Source: Strongylocentrotus pallidus (Eukaryota > Echinodermata > Echinoidea > Camarodonta > Strongylocentrotidae). Taken from it: a stretch of 29,854 nucleotides of DNA. Position numbers and translations under genes: made by a program. Shown here piece by piece: positions 10,901 to 22,900 of this stretch. Location of the stretch: contig JARBES010000131.1 in the NCBI GenBank assembly GCA_030265145.1, forward strand, positions 26,930,692 to 26,960,545. The letters are read 5' to 3'. A model generated the notes under the pieces. The model did not search any database and was not told the origin of the DNA. It saw only the letters and a program-made list of their open reading frames with translations. Numbering within the stretch: the first letter of the stretch is position 1; each line of letters starts with the position of its first letter.

Positions 10901-13900
10901 AGAGCCATTTGTAGCCTTAAAATAAAATATATTTAAAAGCAGAAATTCAAATATTTTAGACTTTTTATAAATTCCACATCAAGAACAAGAAATCTCCTTG
11001 ATAATAGCAAATATGAATGATTTGAATCAACATTTTATGCCTTTTAAAATAACTTTTACAAAATATTTTCATAGATGCTAAAGGCTTTCCATAATTTTCA
11101 AGTCCAACTTAGAGATAAGTTCAACTTAGAATCTTTGTGAAACACCCCACTGGTGTTATCTCCACTTTGGTAGCTGGCTGCCTACTGGATAAAACTTTGT
11201 ACTTTTCTTGTTCAAAGTTTACCCTATTGTAATGCTCACGGCTCCATTAATGGCTCCACACATGCTTAAGCTAGCTGTGGCACAGTTATCTTGAGAAACT
11301 GAAGCAGATTTAGTAGATAAAGGAGGCAGTTCCAACTTCCAATGAAAACTTTTTATTCCCTTTTTGAAAGAGAGAAATATCTTGAACTACCAAGAAAATT
11401 ATAGTTGTACTTATCAGAGATAGCCTGAACTGCCCAACAATCATAATGTAAAAGACCCTTCTACTTTTACTAATACTCATATAATAATCTTCTTTATATC
11501 ACAGGAATTTGAGTGAAATCTAGCCTTAAATGCCTCACAAATCATAATGTAAAGACCCTTCTACGTTCAGTAATGTAAATATCTTCTTAATCCAATCCAA
11601 TCCAGGTTTTCATAAAGTGCCAATATCCAGGGATGCCAACCTTTCAGAGCACAAATCAGTAATCATAAGGCTAAAAATCAGTAATTTGGAGACAAAATCC
11701 GTAATTTTCTGCGCGACGCAAATTTTTCTGCACGCTGGCAAGCGCAGCTCCCGCAGGCAAGCGCGATAGCACAACAANNNNNNNNNNNNNNNNNNNNNNN
11801 NNNNNNNNNNNNNNNNNNNNNNNNNNNNNNNNNNNNNNNNNNNNNNNNNNNNNNNNNNNNNNNNNNNNNNNNNNNNNCCCCTTTTGAATTAAGATTTGCA
11901 TTTTCCATGCAAATAAATTAAAATTATCTTGCAATGTATCACATGTAACTAAACATTTTATATTTAAGGAAATTTCAGACGTTTCAAGTTTTTCTCAAAA
12001 GGAAGTTTGCATTTTGAAAGGTTATGGAGTGCGATTATTGGGGGTAAGCTCATGACATTTCATCCAAAATTATTTCCCAAAGTAAAATTTTGAATTCAGA
12101 AAAACCCCTTAAAAACCTGTGTATATACTGTATCAGGATACAATAATGCCATGGTGCATTCCCGTTGTAGAGTAAAGAAATAAAAAGTGAGAGACGAGAT
12201 GTGGTATTTCCAAATTATATTTCCAAAATTTGTATAGGCCTTTGTGCATTATACCAGTGTTGGATTTCACTGGTATTCAAGTTTGTGATAGAAATGGTTT
12301 GTGAGAGAAACTGTTTTGTGAGCAAGGAGATGTTTATTTAAAACCAACCATAATTTCCCAAGTAAAATGTATATCCTGAATGAAAAGAATAAAAGATCAT
12401 GTGAAATTGCATTCAAAGACATTTTTATCTTCCTTTTTTTTTTAGGTAAACCTGAAATAATAATACAGATAAACCAAACTTTGTGATTGAAAATAAAGAA
12501 ATAATAATTCAGATAATGTCCCATTTTCCCATCACCCAATCACACACACTATTATTACTCTATACCATTGGGTGTTTCACAAAGAACCTAAGTTGAACTT
12601 ATCTCTGAGTTGGACTTGACAATTATGGAAAGCCGTTAGCATCATTGAAAATATTTTGTAAAACATATTTTGAAAGGCATAAAATGTGATTCAAATCTCA
12701 AATCATTCATATTTTCTATTATCATGGGAGATTTCATGTTCTTGATGTAGAATTTATGAAAAGTCTAAAATATTTCAATGTTCACTAAATATATTTCATT
12801 AAAAGGCTACAAATGGCTCTCCATAATATTTAAGTCCAACTTAGAGTTAAATTCAACTTAGAATCTTTGTGAAACACCCCCCAGTGCATATAAAGAAGTT
12901 TGTTCCCCCACTTTCCTATCACCAGGGTGTACACTAAAATCCTGAAGTATTAAAGAGTGGCTAATGTCAGACCTGTCCATTAAAACCCCTACAATAATGA
13001 TGCTAATTGTCTTACCTTGGAACCCTTTCCTCATGCAAACTTTGCTTATGTCTTTACAAGAAAAATATATTTTTTTAAATAAAATGTAATGCTTCCTGGG
13101 AGAAATTTCAATTATTGAAACATATTTGAAAAACAAGCCATAAATATGTTTCAATAAAAGAAAAATATCGTCACAAATATCATACTCTGTGAAGAAATAT
13201 AGCTTTTTTAAATGTATATTGTGTTTATAACGTGTTTATAACATCATTTTAATTATCAAATCCCATTTTGCCCCATGTCTCACATTTTCTTGCGTTCCTC
13301 TTATAGGTAAATGTATGCTGGTTTCGTTTTTAAAAAAAAATATTTGAAAAGGCAATTTCACAAGTCCGGCAGTAAAATGATATTTTGCTAATTTTAGCCA
13401 CTATAGGTGGTGTCACACAGAGGCCAAAAATCTGGATTTTAATTATCCGGATTTTAGTTATCCTCTTAATTGGCTGTCTGTCATCAATTATCCCTTAAAA
13501 AATCCCTTCAAATATCCCTTCAAAAATCCTCATATGAAGCAAGATAATTCTCTCTTGAAAGGATTGGTCAAGGGTTTTTTAAAGGGATTTTTCTGTCTGA
13601 CACCAATGTTGAATTAATCCCCTTTAAGGTCAGTGTAAAGTCAACGCGCTATCAATGCATGACCTGCGCACAATTATATTAGCGCGCATTTAATGAGACG
13701 TGTTACTTTGTGATGTCACAAGGCTTATCTACCTAAACGGCGCGTGCGCAATGGCCCATCAAAAATACGTATTTTAGTTATCCGGATTATTCGTAGCCTG
13801 TCTGTCACCAGTCTGTCACTGACGTAAATGAAAAAACTAGATTTCTAAAATCTGGTTTATTCAACATGGGTCGGGATTTTTCTGTGTGATACCGCCTTAT

Positions 13901-16900
13901 GATTCAAGGAGGCGCGATGGTCTCGTTACCAGGAGGTCCCGGGTTTGAAACCAAGTCTATACGCGCGTGCCCTTTGGTAAGGCATATGTCCTCTTTACGA
14001 AGTCCCTTGGAGAGGACGTAAAGCCGTCGGTCCCCTGGTTGTTTACTTCAAAGCATATGCATGCTTTATTAGCAGTCAGGTAAAACCATCATCTATCATC
14101 AAAACATCCTGAGTAAAACCCGACATCTTCAAATCTTAGTCTGATAATATCCGGCTGACCTCAAACTATAACAATCAGGAAGGTCTTTAACAAAAGCCAC
14201 CTGGATATGTGACTACGGGTACAAATTCTGAGATGGTTCCTAAATGATGATATTATCCATACCAAGTACCAGAGCCATCTATACACAGAGTTTGGCCAAA
14301 TTGCTTTCACTTTCTCTTAACATGGCATATCTTTTTTGTCTTGTGCTTGTCCAACAAAGCAGTTTTGTGCCATTTTGTGCCAAACTCAAACCAGGTTGGC
14401 CAAACTCTCCTTATCAATGGCTCTGCCCAGTAAATATATCTGTCTCCTTTTTTTAAGGGAACTTAAAATTGACATTTGCTTCCTGAAAATCGAATAAGTT
14501 GCCTTAAAGGGCAGGTGGCCACAAAAGCCAGGTTGACTTACCTTAGCTCTACATTCTCACTCATAAGAAGGTGAATCTTCTCCTTGTATTTCCCGTCTAC
14601 TTCATCCACTTTCCCGCTGAAATTCTCCTGGAAATCAATCAGCATCATTTTCTGCAAAGACAAATAACAAACAGAGATACATCACCTTCATACTTTGGGC
14701 CATTTAACAGAAGTTGTCACTTACTTGACTGGAGATGTAAAAGAACAGGGGTTTGAGCCCTAGCATGACATTATTTGCATGATGTCCATCTGGAATCGCC
14801 TCTCTCATTCCAGGTGAAGCATATTGGTACTTGAAAGAAAGGATTTCCTTGAATGTTCTGACTACTGAAATCGGCAGCCAACTAGTGCTTGGGAATTATT
14901 GTAGTACCTTGACTACATTAATTGGTATGAGGACTATACAAGAAATCAATATTGATATTATTCTTGCAGTCAAGCCTGTCTTTGCAAGCACCTGTATAGA
15001 AACCCCACTTGTCTTTGAAGACCCCAGTACTAGGTTCCTTCAAAAAGTGCTTCCCAATGAAGCATGTACAACAGCAACCCCTACATATAGAACACCTTCC
15101 TAGCTGTGACAATATTGTATATGAGATTTAAGAAAAGAAACACTTATAATGTTGATATCAAAAGAGGGCAAGATACAGCTTCTCTGGTAATAAATTACTC
15201 TCTTACACTACACATAAACTTTGTGAACTATCTTTTGTCTTTTGACACTTAACTCATAGCCTGCCATAAGGCTGCATGCACGCTATTGTTATAGTGCTTT
15301 GTACACGCTAGCAAGCTACTGCTTCTCTGCTTCTTGCATGTTTGCATGCCTTCTTAATAGCAGTTCATGCCCATCGGACTGTGCCTAGTGTTTTGCACAC
15401 GCTATTGAAAGTACCATCGCGTTAATCCGATTATCTCGTTATAAACTTGGCACTGGGGGGATTTGTGGCTTGGCACAATGGGGATTAGCCCTGTGGCAGG
15501 ATAAGAGTTAAATGCTATTAAAACGATATTTAAACATGGTGGCAGCTGTGGGATTCTAACTGACGCCATTGGAATGACTGGTGGCTAAAACCACTTTTCT
15601 TGTCTCCATGCGGAGGTCTTTATACAAAAGTTTCACTACATTTATGACAAAAAACAAGAAGGAAATACTTACGGCTTCTGTTAAGCGACCTTTGAAGGAA
15701 GCAGCTTGTTCTCTGGTGCTTTCCAGAGCTTGAAGGGAGTTGTTTAGTTCTGCTCGCAGTGTCTTGATCTGATCCAGAGCTTTCCTAAGGTTTTCTACAT
15801 CCATCGCAGCACCAGCAAAACGTTTCATCAGTTTCTACAAAGCACAAATACAAATTATTGTATTACTTTTTCTAATGACAATACAGGAAAATCTATTATC
15901 TGGACATATTTCATAAAGTAAATGTCTCTTGAGGATTCTGATGACTTACACATCTATGTATACAATACAATTTAAGTTTATGCTTTCACTCAAAAATCTA
16001 GGCTTTTCCTCCACATCCAAACCATAGAGACAATGTATGTCAAAATGAGCACTAGTCCCATAAAATTGCATCAAAAAATGGCTACACAAAAACTTTAACC
16101 GAGGGGTATGCTCTCTATAGGGTTCTGTACGGTATGATGTGAAGGTTAGCTGTAGATGGTGGTGTAATATCCCCAGTTAGGTCAAAGTGAGATAAAAAGC
16201 ATGTCCCTTAACCCCTTCTCAGCTCCCAAGTCTCTGGATAATTGTCAAACTTGAACTTCCAAGACTATATGCTATACTTAAATATGCTTTGTTTCACTGA
16301 TAAAAAAAAGGCATGGGATATCTTCCATCAATACGGTAGAGGCAACTGTTACTGCTTCTCTCTTTAAAAAAAAAGGGGGGGGGGGACCTTCTTAGTCCAC
16401 AAACATTCCTCATCACTGGATTTCTGGCAAGATTTGTCAACCATAGCACAGGAGTAATATTACTTCCTATTAACCAGGATAGAAAAGATCCTATCTTTGA
16501 TGAAGGCATTGTATTACCTCTATCTCTTCCTTGTGTTCTTGTGACAGCATGTGCATCTGTTTCTGGAACTCACGGTTCAACGCATTCCTTTCTATTGCCT
16601 TCTCCTCAAGCATCTCCACCCCTTAAAACAGGAAGAGATATAAATTGTCAAGGAATGTTTCTTGAAGTAAAATGTAAAGAATAAATTAACGATCACTGCA
16701 TCTTCAGATCATTATAAAAATAATTATTTACCGTACTGAAAACATTGATGTACAGGTACTCCTGAGGGAGGGCTTCAGGAACAAGCACAAATCTTGCTCA
16801 TCTACAGTTGCAGGAGGCAAGATGGTCAGTGCTAAAGCAGTGGTCTTGTGACTAGGGGATTTTGTGTCAAAAGCAAAGTTGATGTGCCAGTGTCTTTCAG

Positions 16901-19900
16901 TGAGATATAAATCATCAATTACTAGAACAGTAGATAGGGTTTTAAACCAAAGGCCAATTAGTTGTTTGTTTACAAGCACATACCATGGGCCAAAATAATG
17001 AGGGGGCATCAATAATCCTTAGTGGATGAAATGAAAATTATCAAGGCAATGAATTAGAGGGTGGGGTTCATGGTATCTTCTCTTTACATACTTTCCCCCC
17101 TCTCCACTTCTCTTTTCTGTCCTCTTCTCTTCTCTCATTTCCATTTCTATCTTCTCTTTGTCATTTTTTTTCTTTCTGTCTGTGCCATTTAATTGGGGGC
17201 ATATGATAGAGATATCTTACTTTGTTCTGAGAGTTCTCTTTCCATCTCCTCATGGAACTTGTGCTTCATATCACTCTCCTTCTTGGTCCATTTCTCCACC
17301 ATGTCCTGCGTCAAGGTTCTCTTGTAGGCCTCAAAGGCACCCTGAAGGAACTCCAACTCTCCTTTCATCCTCGCTATTTATACAAAAATATCAATCAAAG
17401 GTAAGTAGTGTATATTTGAATATTTTTTGAATGAAAGAAGAAATGACATGATAAAGAATGAAGAGTTGACACATAAAAATTCTACCTTGAGTATTCTGAT
17501 AATAACATCGTTGTAACTTTGGCCTTAAATGAGTAGAGGGAGCAACATGATTTAATAGATTCTGGGAGAGAGTTCCATAGGTCGGGACCATGGTGTCTTG
17601 AACATATCTTGAACTGACAAGAAAATTATAGTTGCACTTATAAATCAGAGAATGCCTAAAATGCCTCACAAATCATAATGTAAAGACCCTCCTACTTTTT
17701 ACCAATTGAATAATCTTCTTTATACAACAGAATTTGAGTAAAACCTGTGTAGGTCACATATGACACCACTCAAATTAAGGGTATCATGTGAGTGACATTT
17801 GTTTCTCTTTGCAAAGAAAATCCCTCAAACTGGCGTGGAGCATGTTCCCACTCACCCAGAGCTTTCTCACTGCCAGACTTGATATGATTGATTTCCTTAG
17901 CTTGGACTTCTTTCAGCATGGCCACTTGTTCTTCCTGGTCCTGTTTGTATTTCTGGAACTTCTCGGTGTGCTTCCTGTCAAGTTCCTTCAGCTTCTCCCT
18001 CAATAAGTTCCCAGCCTGACGAAATGATTAAAAATATATATATATATATATATTTTTTCAAATCAATATGGTGATGATGGCTCTCTTGTTTTGAAAACCC
18101 TTGTGTTCTGACAAAATTGTACATGATCATTTTAGAAAATTAATTTCTAAGGCTTCTATTTACTTGAAGAATCATATGTGTTAAAACCAACAGGTACGGG
18201 GTTGCATTGGCAAATTTGTTTCATCTGTCTTGAAACTAATGATTCATATAATTTTCTCAAAGGAATGTGTGTATTGGGTTTTTACAGACGTGTATCAATC
18301 AGATATGATTATTTACGTCTGGGGACCGACCTTTAAACGTCACCATCCGTAAGACGTGACTCAGTTTCGAACCTGCGTCCTCGGCTGAATCAGTTTATAA
18401 CTTCCAAATGGTAGCTGGATTACAGGCGCACGCCACAACGCCTAGTTCTTAGAGTTCCTTATATTAAGGAAGCTAGCAGATAGTCTTGTGACTGACATTG
18501 CCAGTAATTTTGTTTGCAAGATAAATCTGTCAAATAATTTCTTCCTTTTCCAAAATTAGCGAGATCCTACAAAAGTACAAAGTGATGGAGACCTGTGATA
18601 TTCTCATGACGTTGAATGACGTAAGCTAATGAAAAAGACCGCAGAGACATTCAATAACATATAGTGATGTTGAGCATAATACATGTATATGAAGCAAGAA
18701 TTCTGAAGCTTTTCCTTTATTCTAAATGTATTCAAATAAACATTGACACATATATTCATATGGGTACACATATTATTTGACTTTTATTATCAAAATGAGA
18801 GGGACGTTAATGCTTTGTTTCATTCTGACCTTTTCCTTGCTAGTCTTGTGATTCAGCCTTTCTTCTTCCAGATACAAGGTAAGATCCGAGACTTGTTGTT
18901 GTAGTTGGGTTATGAGTGCATCTCTGCAGCAAATAGAAATTGTCAATGTTAGCGAAATGAAACAAAAGCAGAAACTACAAGAGGTACGCATAGTAAGAAA
19001 ACATGATTGAGTTTATACTTCATGCATTAATGACTTACAACAGAATTTTTTTCATCAGGCACTGATGGCACCAGTAATCACAGAATTGAAACATAGATAT
19101 AAGCAATTCCAATGGGAAAGGAAATGTTACTTATAATTTTAAAAAGACAGGAAGCAAAAATAATATAAGGTACAGAGTATTACTTCTAAATGTGACAATT
19201 TGACTGCTTAATGTACAAGATCACAATGTGAAATGGCAATAAAAAGATGCATTCAAAGACAAATCGATTTTGATTTCACACGTAGGCTTATATAGTGTAG
19301 TGATTATATTCGATATAAATGGATGAAGCAAAATCTATATGCTATAAATAGGTCAAATATTACAAACTTTCAATTTATAATGAACACAATTTTAAAATGT
19401 ATGAATTCATTGAAATGAGTGACTGATTCAAACATGGTACATTCATGATCAATGTGTTGATGAATAAATGCACTGAATAATGGATGAATGCAACAACAAA
19501 AAGGTACACCCCCCCCCCCCCTTCCCCGGATCCCGAAATGAAAGACTGAGACGAGAAGTAAAAATAGCAAATGGCACAAATTACTTTGATGTAAATGCAT
19601 TATTTACTTCACGAAGAAAAACATACAGTGTATATAATCTCCTCTTTAGAAGAAAATGTAACTGGCTGTACTAAATTCACAATGCATGGAATCTTATAAT
19701 ATGATGATTATACATGTATGTGCGGGATACAAGCATGATTCACAAGATTTTGCATTGAACATTTAAGCCAGGGATAAATCAAAGCATAGATATATGATTC
19801 AATCTAAAACAAACCAATGCCATGCATTGACATGCAGTTCAAGCGCTTAATTCGCAAAGCTGATTTTAATACATGAAGTGATGAGATATTTAAAACTGTA

Positions 19901-22900
19901 TAGGTAGTAAAAATATCAAAGAGCAAGGACAACTTATCCAGGGAATATACATGTACATGTACATGTACACTGTTTTGCTTGAATAAGAAAATTCATTACC
20001 TTGGAATATTGGGGAATTATCTTTAAACTTTTTCAAGAATTTGAATAGTATAGTAATGTGCAAAGCTTTATAGAATCATGTAGAGGACCATTATTTCAAT
20101 AGTTGCAACTAGATGAAAGTCTTGACAAGCTTATTTGTTCAATACTTCAATTTGACAACAAAATGGCTTCAATTATTGTTTTTTTTTATTTTTTAAATGG
20201 CTTCAGTTAGTGCTCTCTGCATGTACAAAGATATGCATATTTTATTCTTTATCGAGTCCTAACTAAAGTTAATTGTGGTATTTTCTATTCCTGTTATAGG
20301 ACACACCAGTTGAACACATCCAACAATACTTGATGATGCAAAATGTAAAAGCATGAAGATGGTAGCAGATCAAACAAACAAATGAATCATGCAAAACATG
20401 CAAACTACTGAATATTCATGAAGCTCATGCAGATATATACATGTAGATGCAAAAGACCAACTTGATAAACATTTATACAATGAAATTCAATTATCACAAG
20501 AAACCTACTTCACCATATCTGAGTATGATGCTCATACATACACACAATAGTTATGAAAGCTACATGTATTTGCACATAGAACATGTTGAGTGTAGATATA
20601 TATGCCACAATGTGATCCATATTCATGCTTATGAATATTCATGACAGCTCATGCCCACATGTATAACATATCATACTTACTGAGCTGACATTGCAATGGT
20701 AGCCTGGCTGGATGACCTTCCCATAAAGGTCATCCCTGCAGGGATAGTCTCAAGCTTTCTGTCAAAGGTAGGGGAACCTTGTGGGGAGTGGGTATGAGGA
20801 GGGAACAGGCTACTGCTACCCAAATGGGAATTTGAGCTGAACCCTGAGGAATTTTTTTCTGACCAATGTTTACCGTTTCCATCGTTTATTAAAGAACCTC
20901 TTAAATTAGCCATTAATTGAGGCATTAAGCTACTTTGTGTAGATATTGGTCAAATCAAAGATTGTGGAAATGTTATTGATTTCATAAAAATTGGTTGAGT
21001 TAAGGAAAAATGAGGAGGAAGGGTTAGGATAGGTAAGGAGAGAAGGTAAGAAAATTAACAATGACGTCTTAAAAGTCTTAGGCATACATATCATTTTACT
21101 GAATAAAGATATTTGTAAGGATGTGCACAACTAGGGAATGGAGAGGCATTTGAAGTTGTGGACTTCGAAGTGACATCATATCTGCATTATTTACACCTGG
21201 GGGGTGTTTCATAAAGCTGTTCGTAAAGATACGCATGACTTTACGAACGACTTGAATATGGAGTGCCAGACAGGATGCCCAAGGTTTTTCCTGATGTGAC
21301 ATTATTTCCAATAACCTCAATTAAATGATGGCAAAAAATATACTTTGTATCAAAAATGTTTGTTATAATAAGAATGTTAATCTACATCTGCACAGTTGAA
21401 CTTTAGTTGATGCAGTTAAAAATGATTGAGCATCCCATTTGTTTTTCCATATTTAAGTCATTTGTAAAGTCATGCGTAACTTTACGAACAGCTTTATGAA
21501 ACACCCCCCTGGTCAGGCAGCCGGGTCGCCTAATATGACCATTATAGTTGGACACAAGTATTGTTCCATAAATGCAGATACCGGTACGTTATGACTCATC
21601 CAGATTGTGAAGTAAATAGAAGGGTATTTACTAACATATTCACATTTATGGATGTTTCTTTCCTGGGGACCTAGTGACAAGGTATTCTATTAACCCGTTA
21701 TTAATTAATGAACTTCAATACTTGGAATCCGGTCTTCATACATTACTTTTGTTGCTATGTCTGGCAAACCTTGGGACCCAGGTACAACTACAAGCCAAGG
21801 TACAATGCACTAAATGTAGTGGACAATGAACCTGTTACAGGAGCTAACTTTGTGTACCTGTACATGTATAACGATATAAAAGTCCGGCAGAGTCTGACAG
21901 CCCACAAGACTTAAAGATCAGTTCATAGGCCTTCTGACAACTTTGAGGCTTCTGAAGATCAACATGATCATGTGGGCTGTCACTGTTGTGGGCCATTGGT
22001 TTAATGGGCCATCAGTCTCCAGGGATGGCCTGTACACTGTATGCTTACAAGGTTCAGTATCACTGTTGTCTGTTAACTTTCCATTAGTAAATTGGCAACA
22101 TTAATTAATCTACCCTATTTCCTTAGACCAAGAAACCTACTCTGGACAACACTATCAACAACCATGTGTAGTAAGTTACATCCTTATACCCTAATATCAA
22201 GCTCAGCATACCAGTTACATTATCCTGTAAAGTCAAAACCAAGGAATCATGATACCATTTCCTCACACCAACAAAGAAGGACATAAACGCAAATCAAGCC
22301 ACATGTCAAGGAAAACAAAGATTTCACATATTTTCAAAAAAATAAAATGAAAATCCCACAATTAAAGAGGATGCCAAGCAATACCAGAAAAAAAATCAAA
22401 AAGAAGGAAAACTGGATATATTTTTTTTTAGACATATTGTTACAAATTTCAATTTAGCAATATTTATAAATGTCGAACAGTGTAAATTATTCTTTAAATT
22501 ATGTATGCTTTCCTTTACCAACTCGGTACCATATGTGGAAGAAAAAAAATCCATACCGGTATCTAAGTTTGCAGAAAGTGGAGGGATAGAAGGGCATCGC
22601 ATGCGGCCAATCATTACATGCCTTATTAAGAACCATGACATACCCACCAATCACAAACCGAGAGTTTAATTGATTTCAAAGTTAGCTAGGGGAGGAAGTT
22701 GAAATTATTAGGTTATATGGATGTTGTAGAAGTGGATGATGCGTGCAGGTGCATAAAACGAGAAGGGAAATAAGAAAGAAAAGTTAGAATACCATAATTG
22801 TAGACAAACCTGTTAAGGGTAGGGATGGTCAATATTTTGCTGATAACTTGGTAAAGTATCATCCTCTATATAATGCCAGTTCATTAAGTGAGAGGTAGCA

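Larger units (their letters stand above)
5918..11520. repeat. Duplicated block, copy B (left of gap)
   Basis: This block is colinear with 11878-17740. It holds exons 7-10 with intact frames and splice sites. Insertions unique to it are the MITE 10841-11148, the TA-flanked element 9727-9953, and a second copy of a 130-bp intron segment (8445-8577 and 8763-8897). Confidence 0.95.
11878..17740. repeat. Duplicated block, copy A (right of gap)
   Basis: From its first base after the Ns ('ccccttttgaatt', matching about 5918) to about 17740 this block is colinear with 5918-11520. It carries exons 7-10 in the same order and strand plus matching intron sequence. It differs by point changes at a few percent and by whole insertions: 12570-12880, 13405-13897 and 15253-15507 are absent from copy B. 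The left boundary coincides exactly with the assembly gap. Confidence 0.95.

Noticed and set aside
14831-15103. 90-codon plus-strand frame and its 64-codon minus-strand shadow
   Set aside because: The homologous stretch in copy B has stops in the plus frame and many amino-acid-changing differences in the minus frame, so there is no sign of coding constraint.
5918-17740. Two complete tandem FLACC1-like genes
   Set aside because: Only exons 7-10 are doubled, the boundary falls on the assembly gap, and neither copy has its own 5' or 3' exons.
21708-21914. Plus-strand 68-codon frame with a protein-like middle
   Set aside because: No splice sites or start context were found and no homology was recognised.
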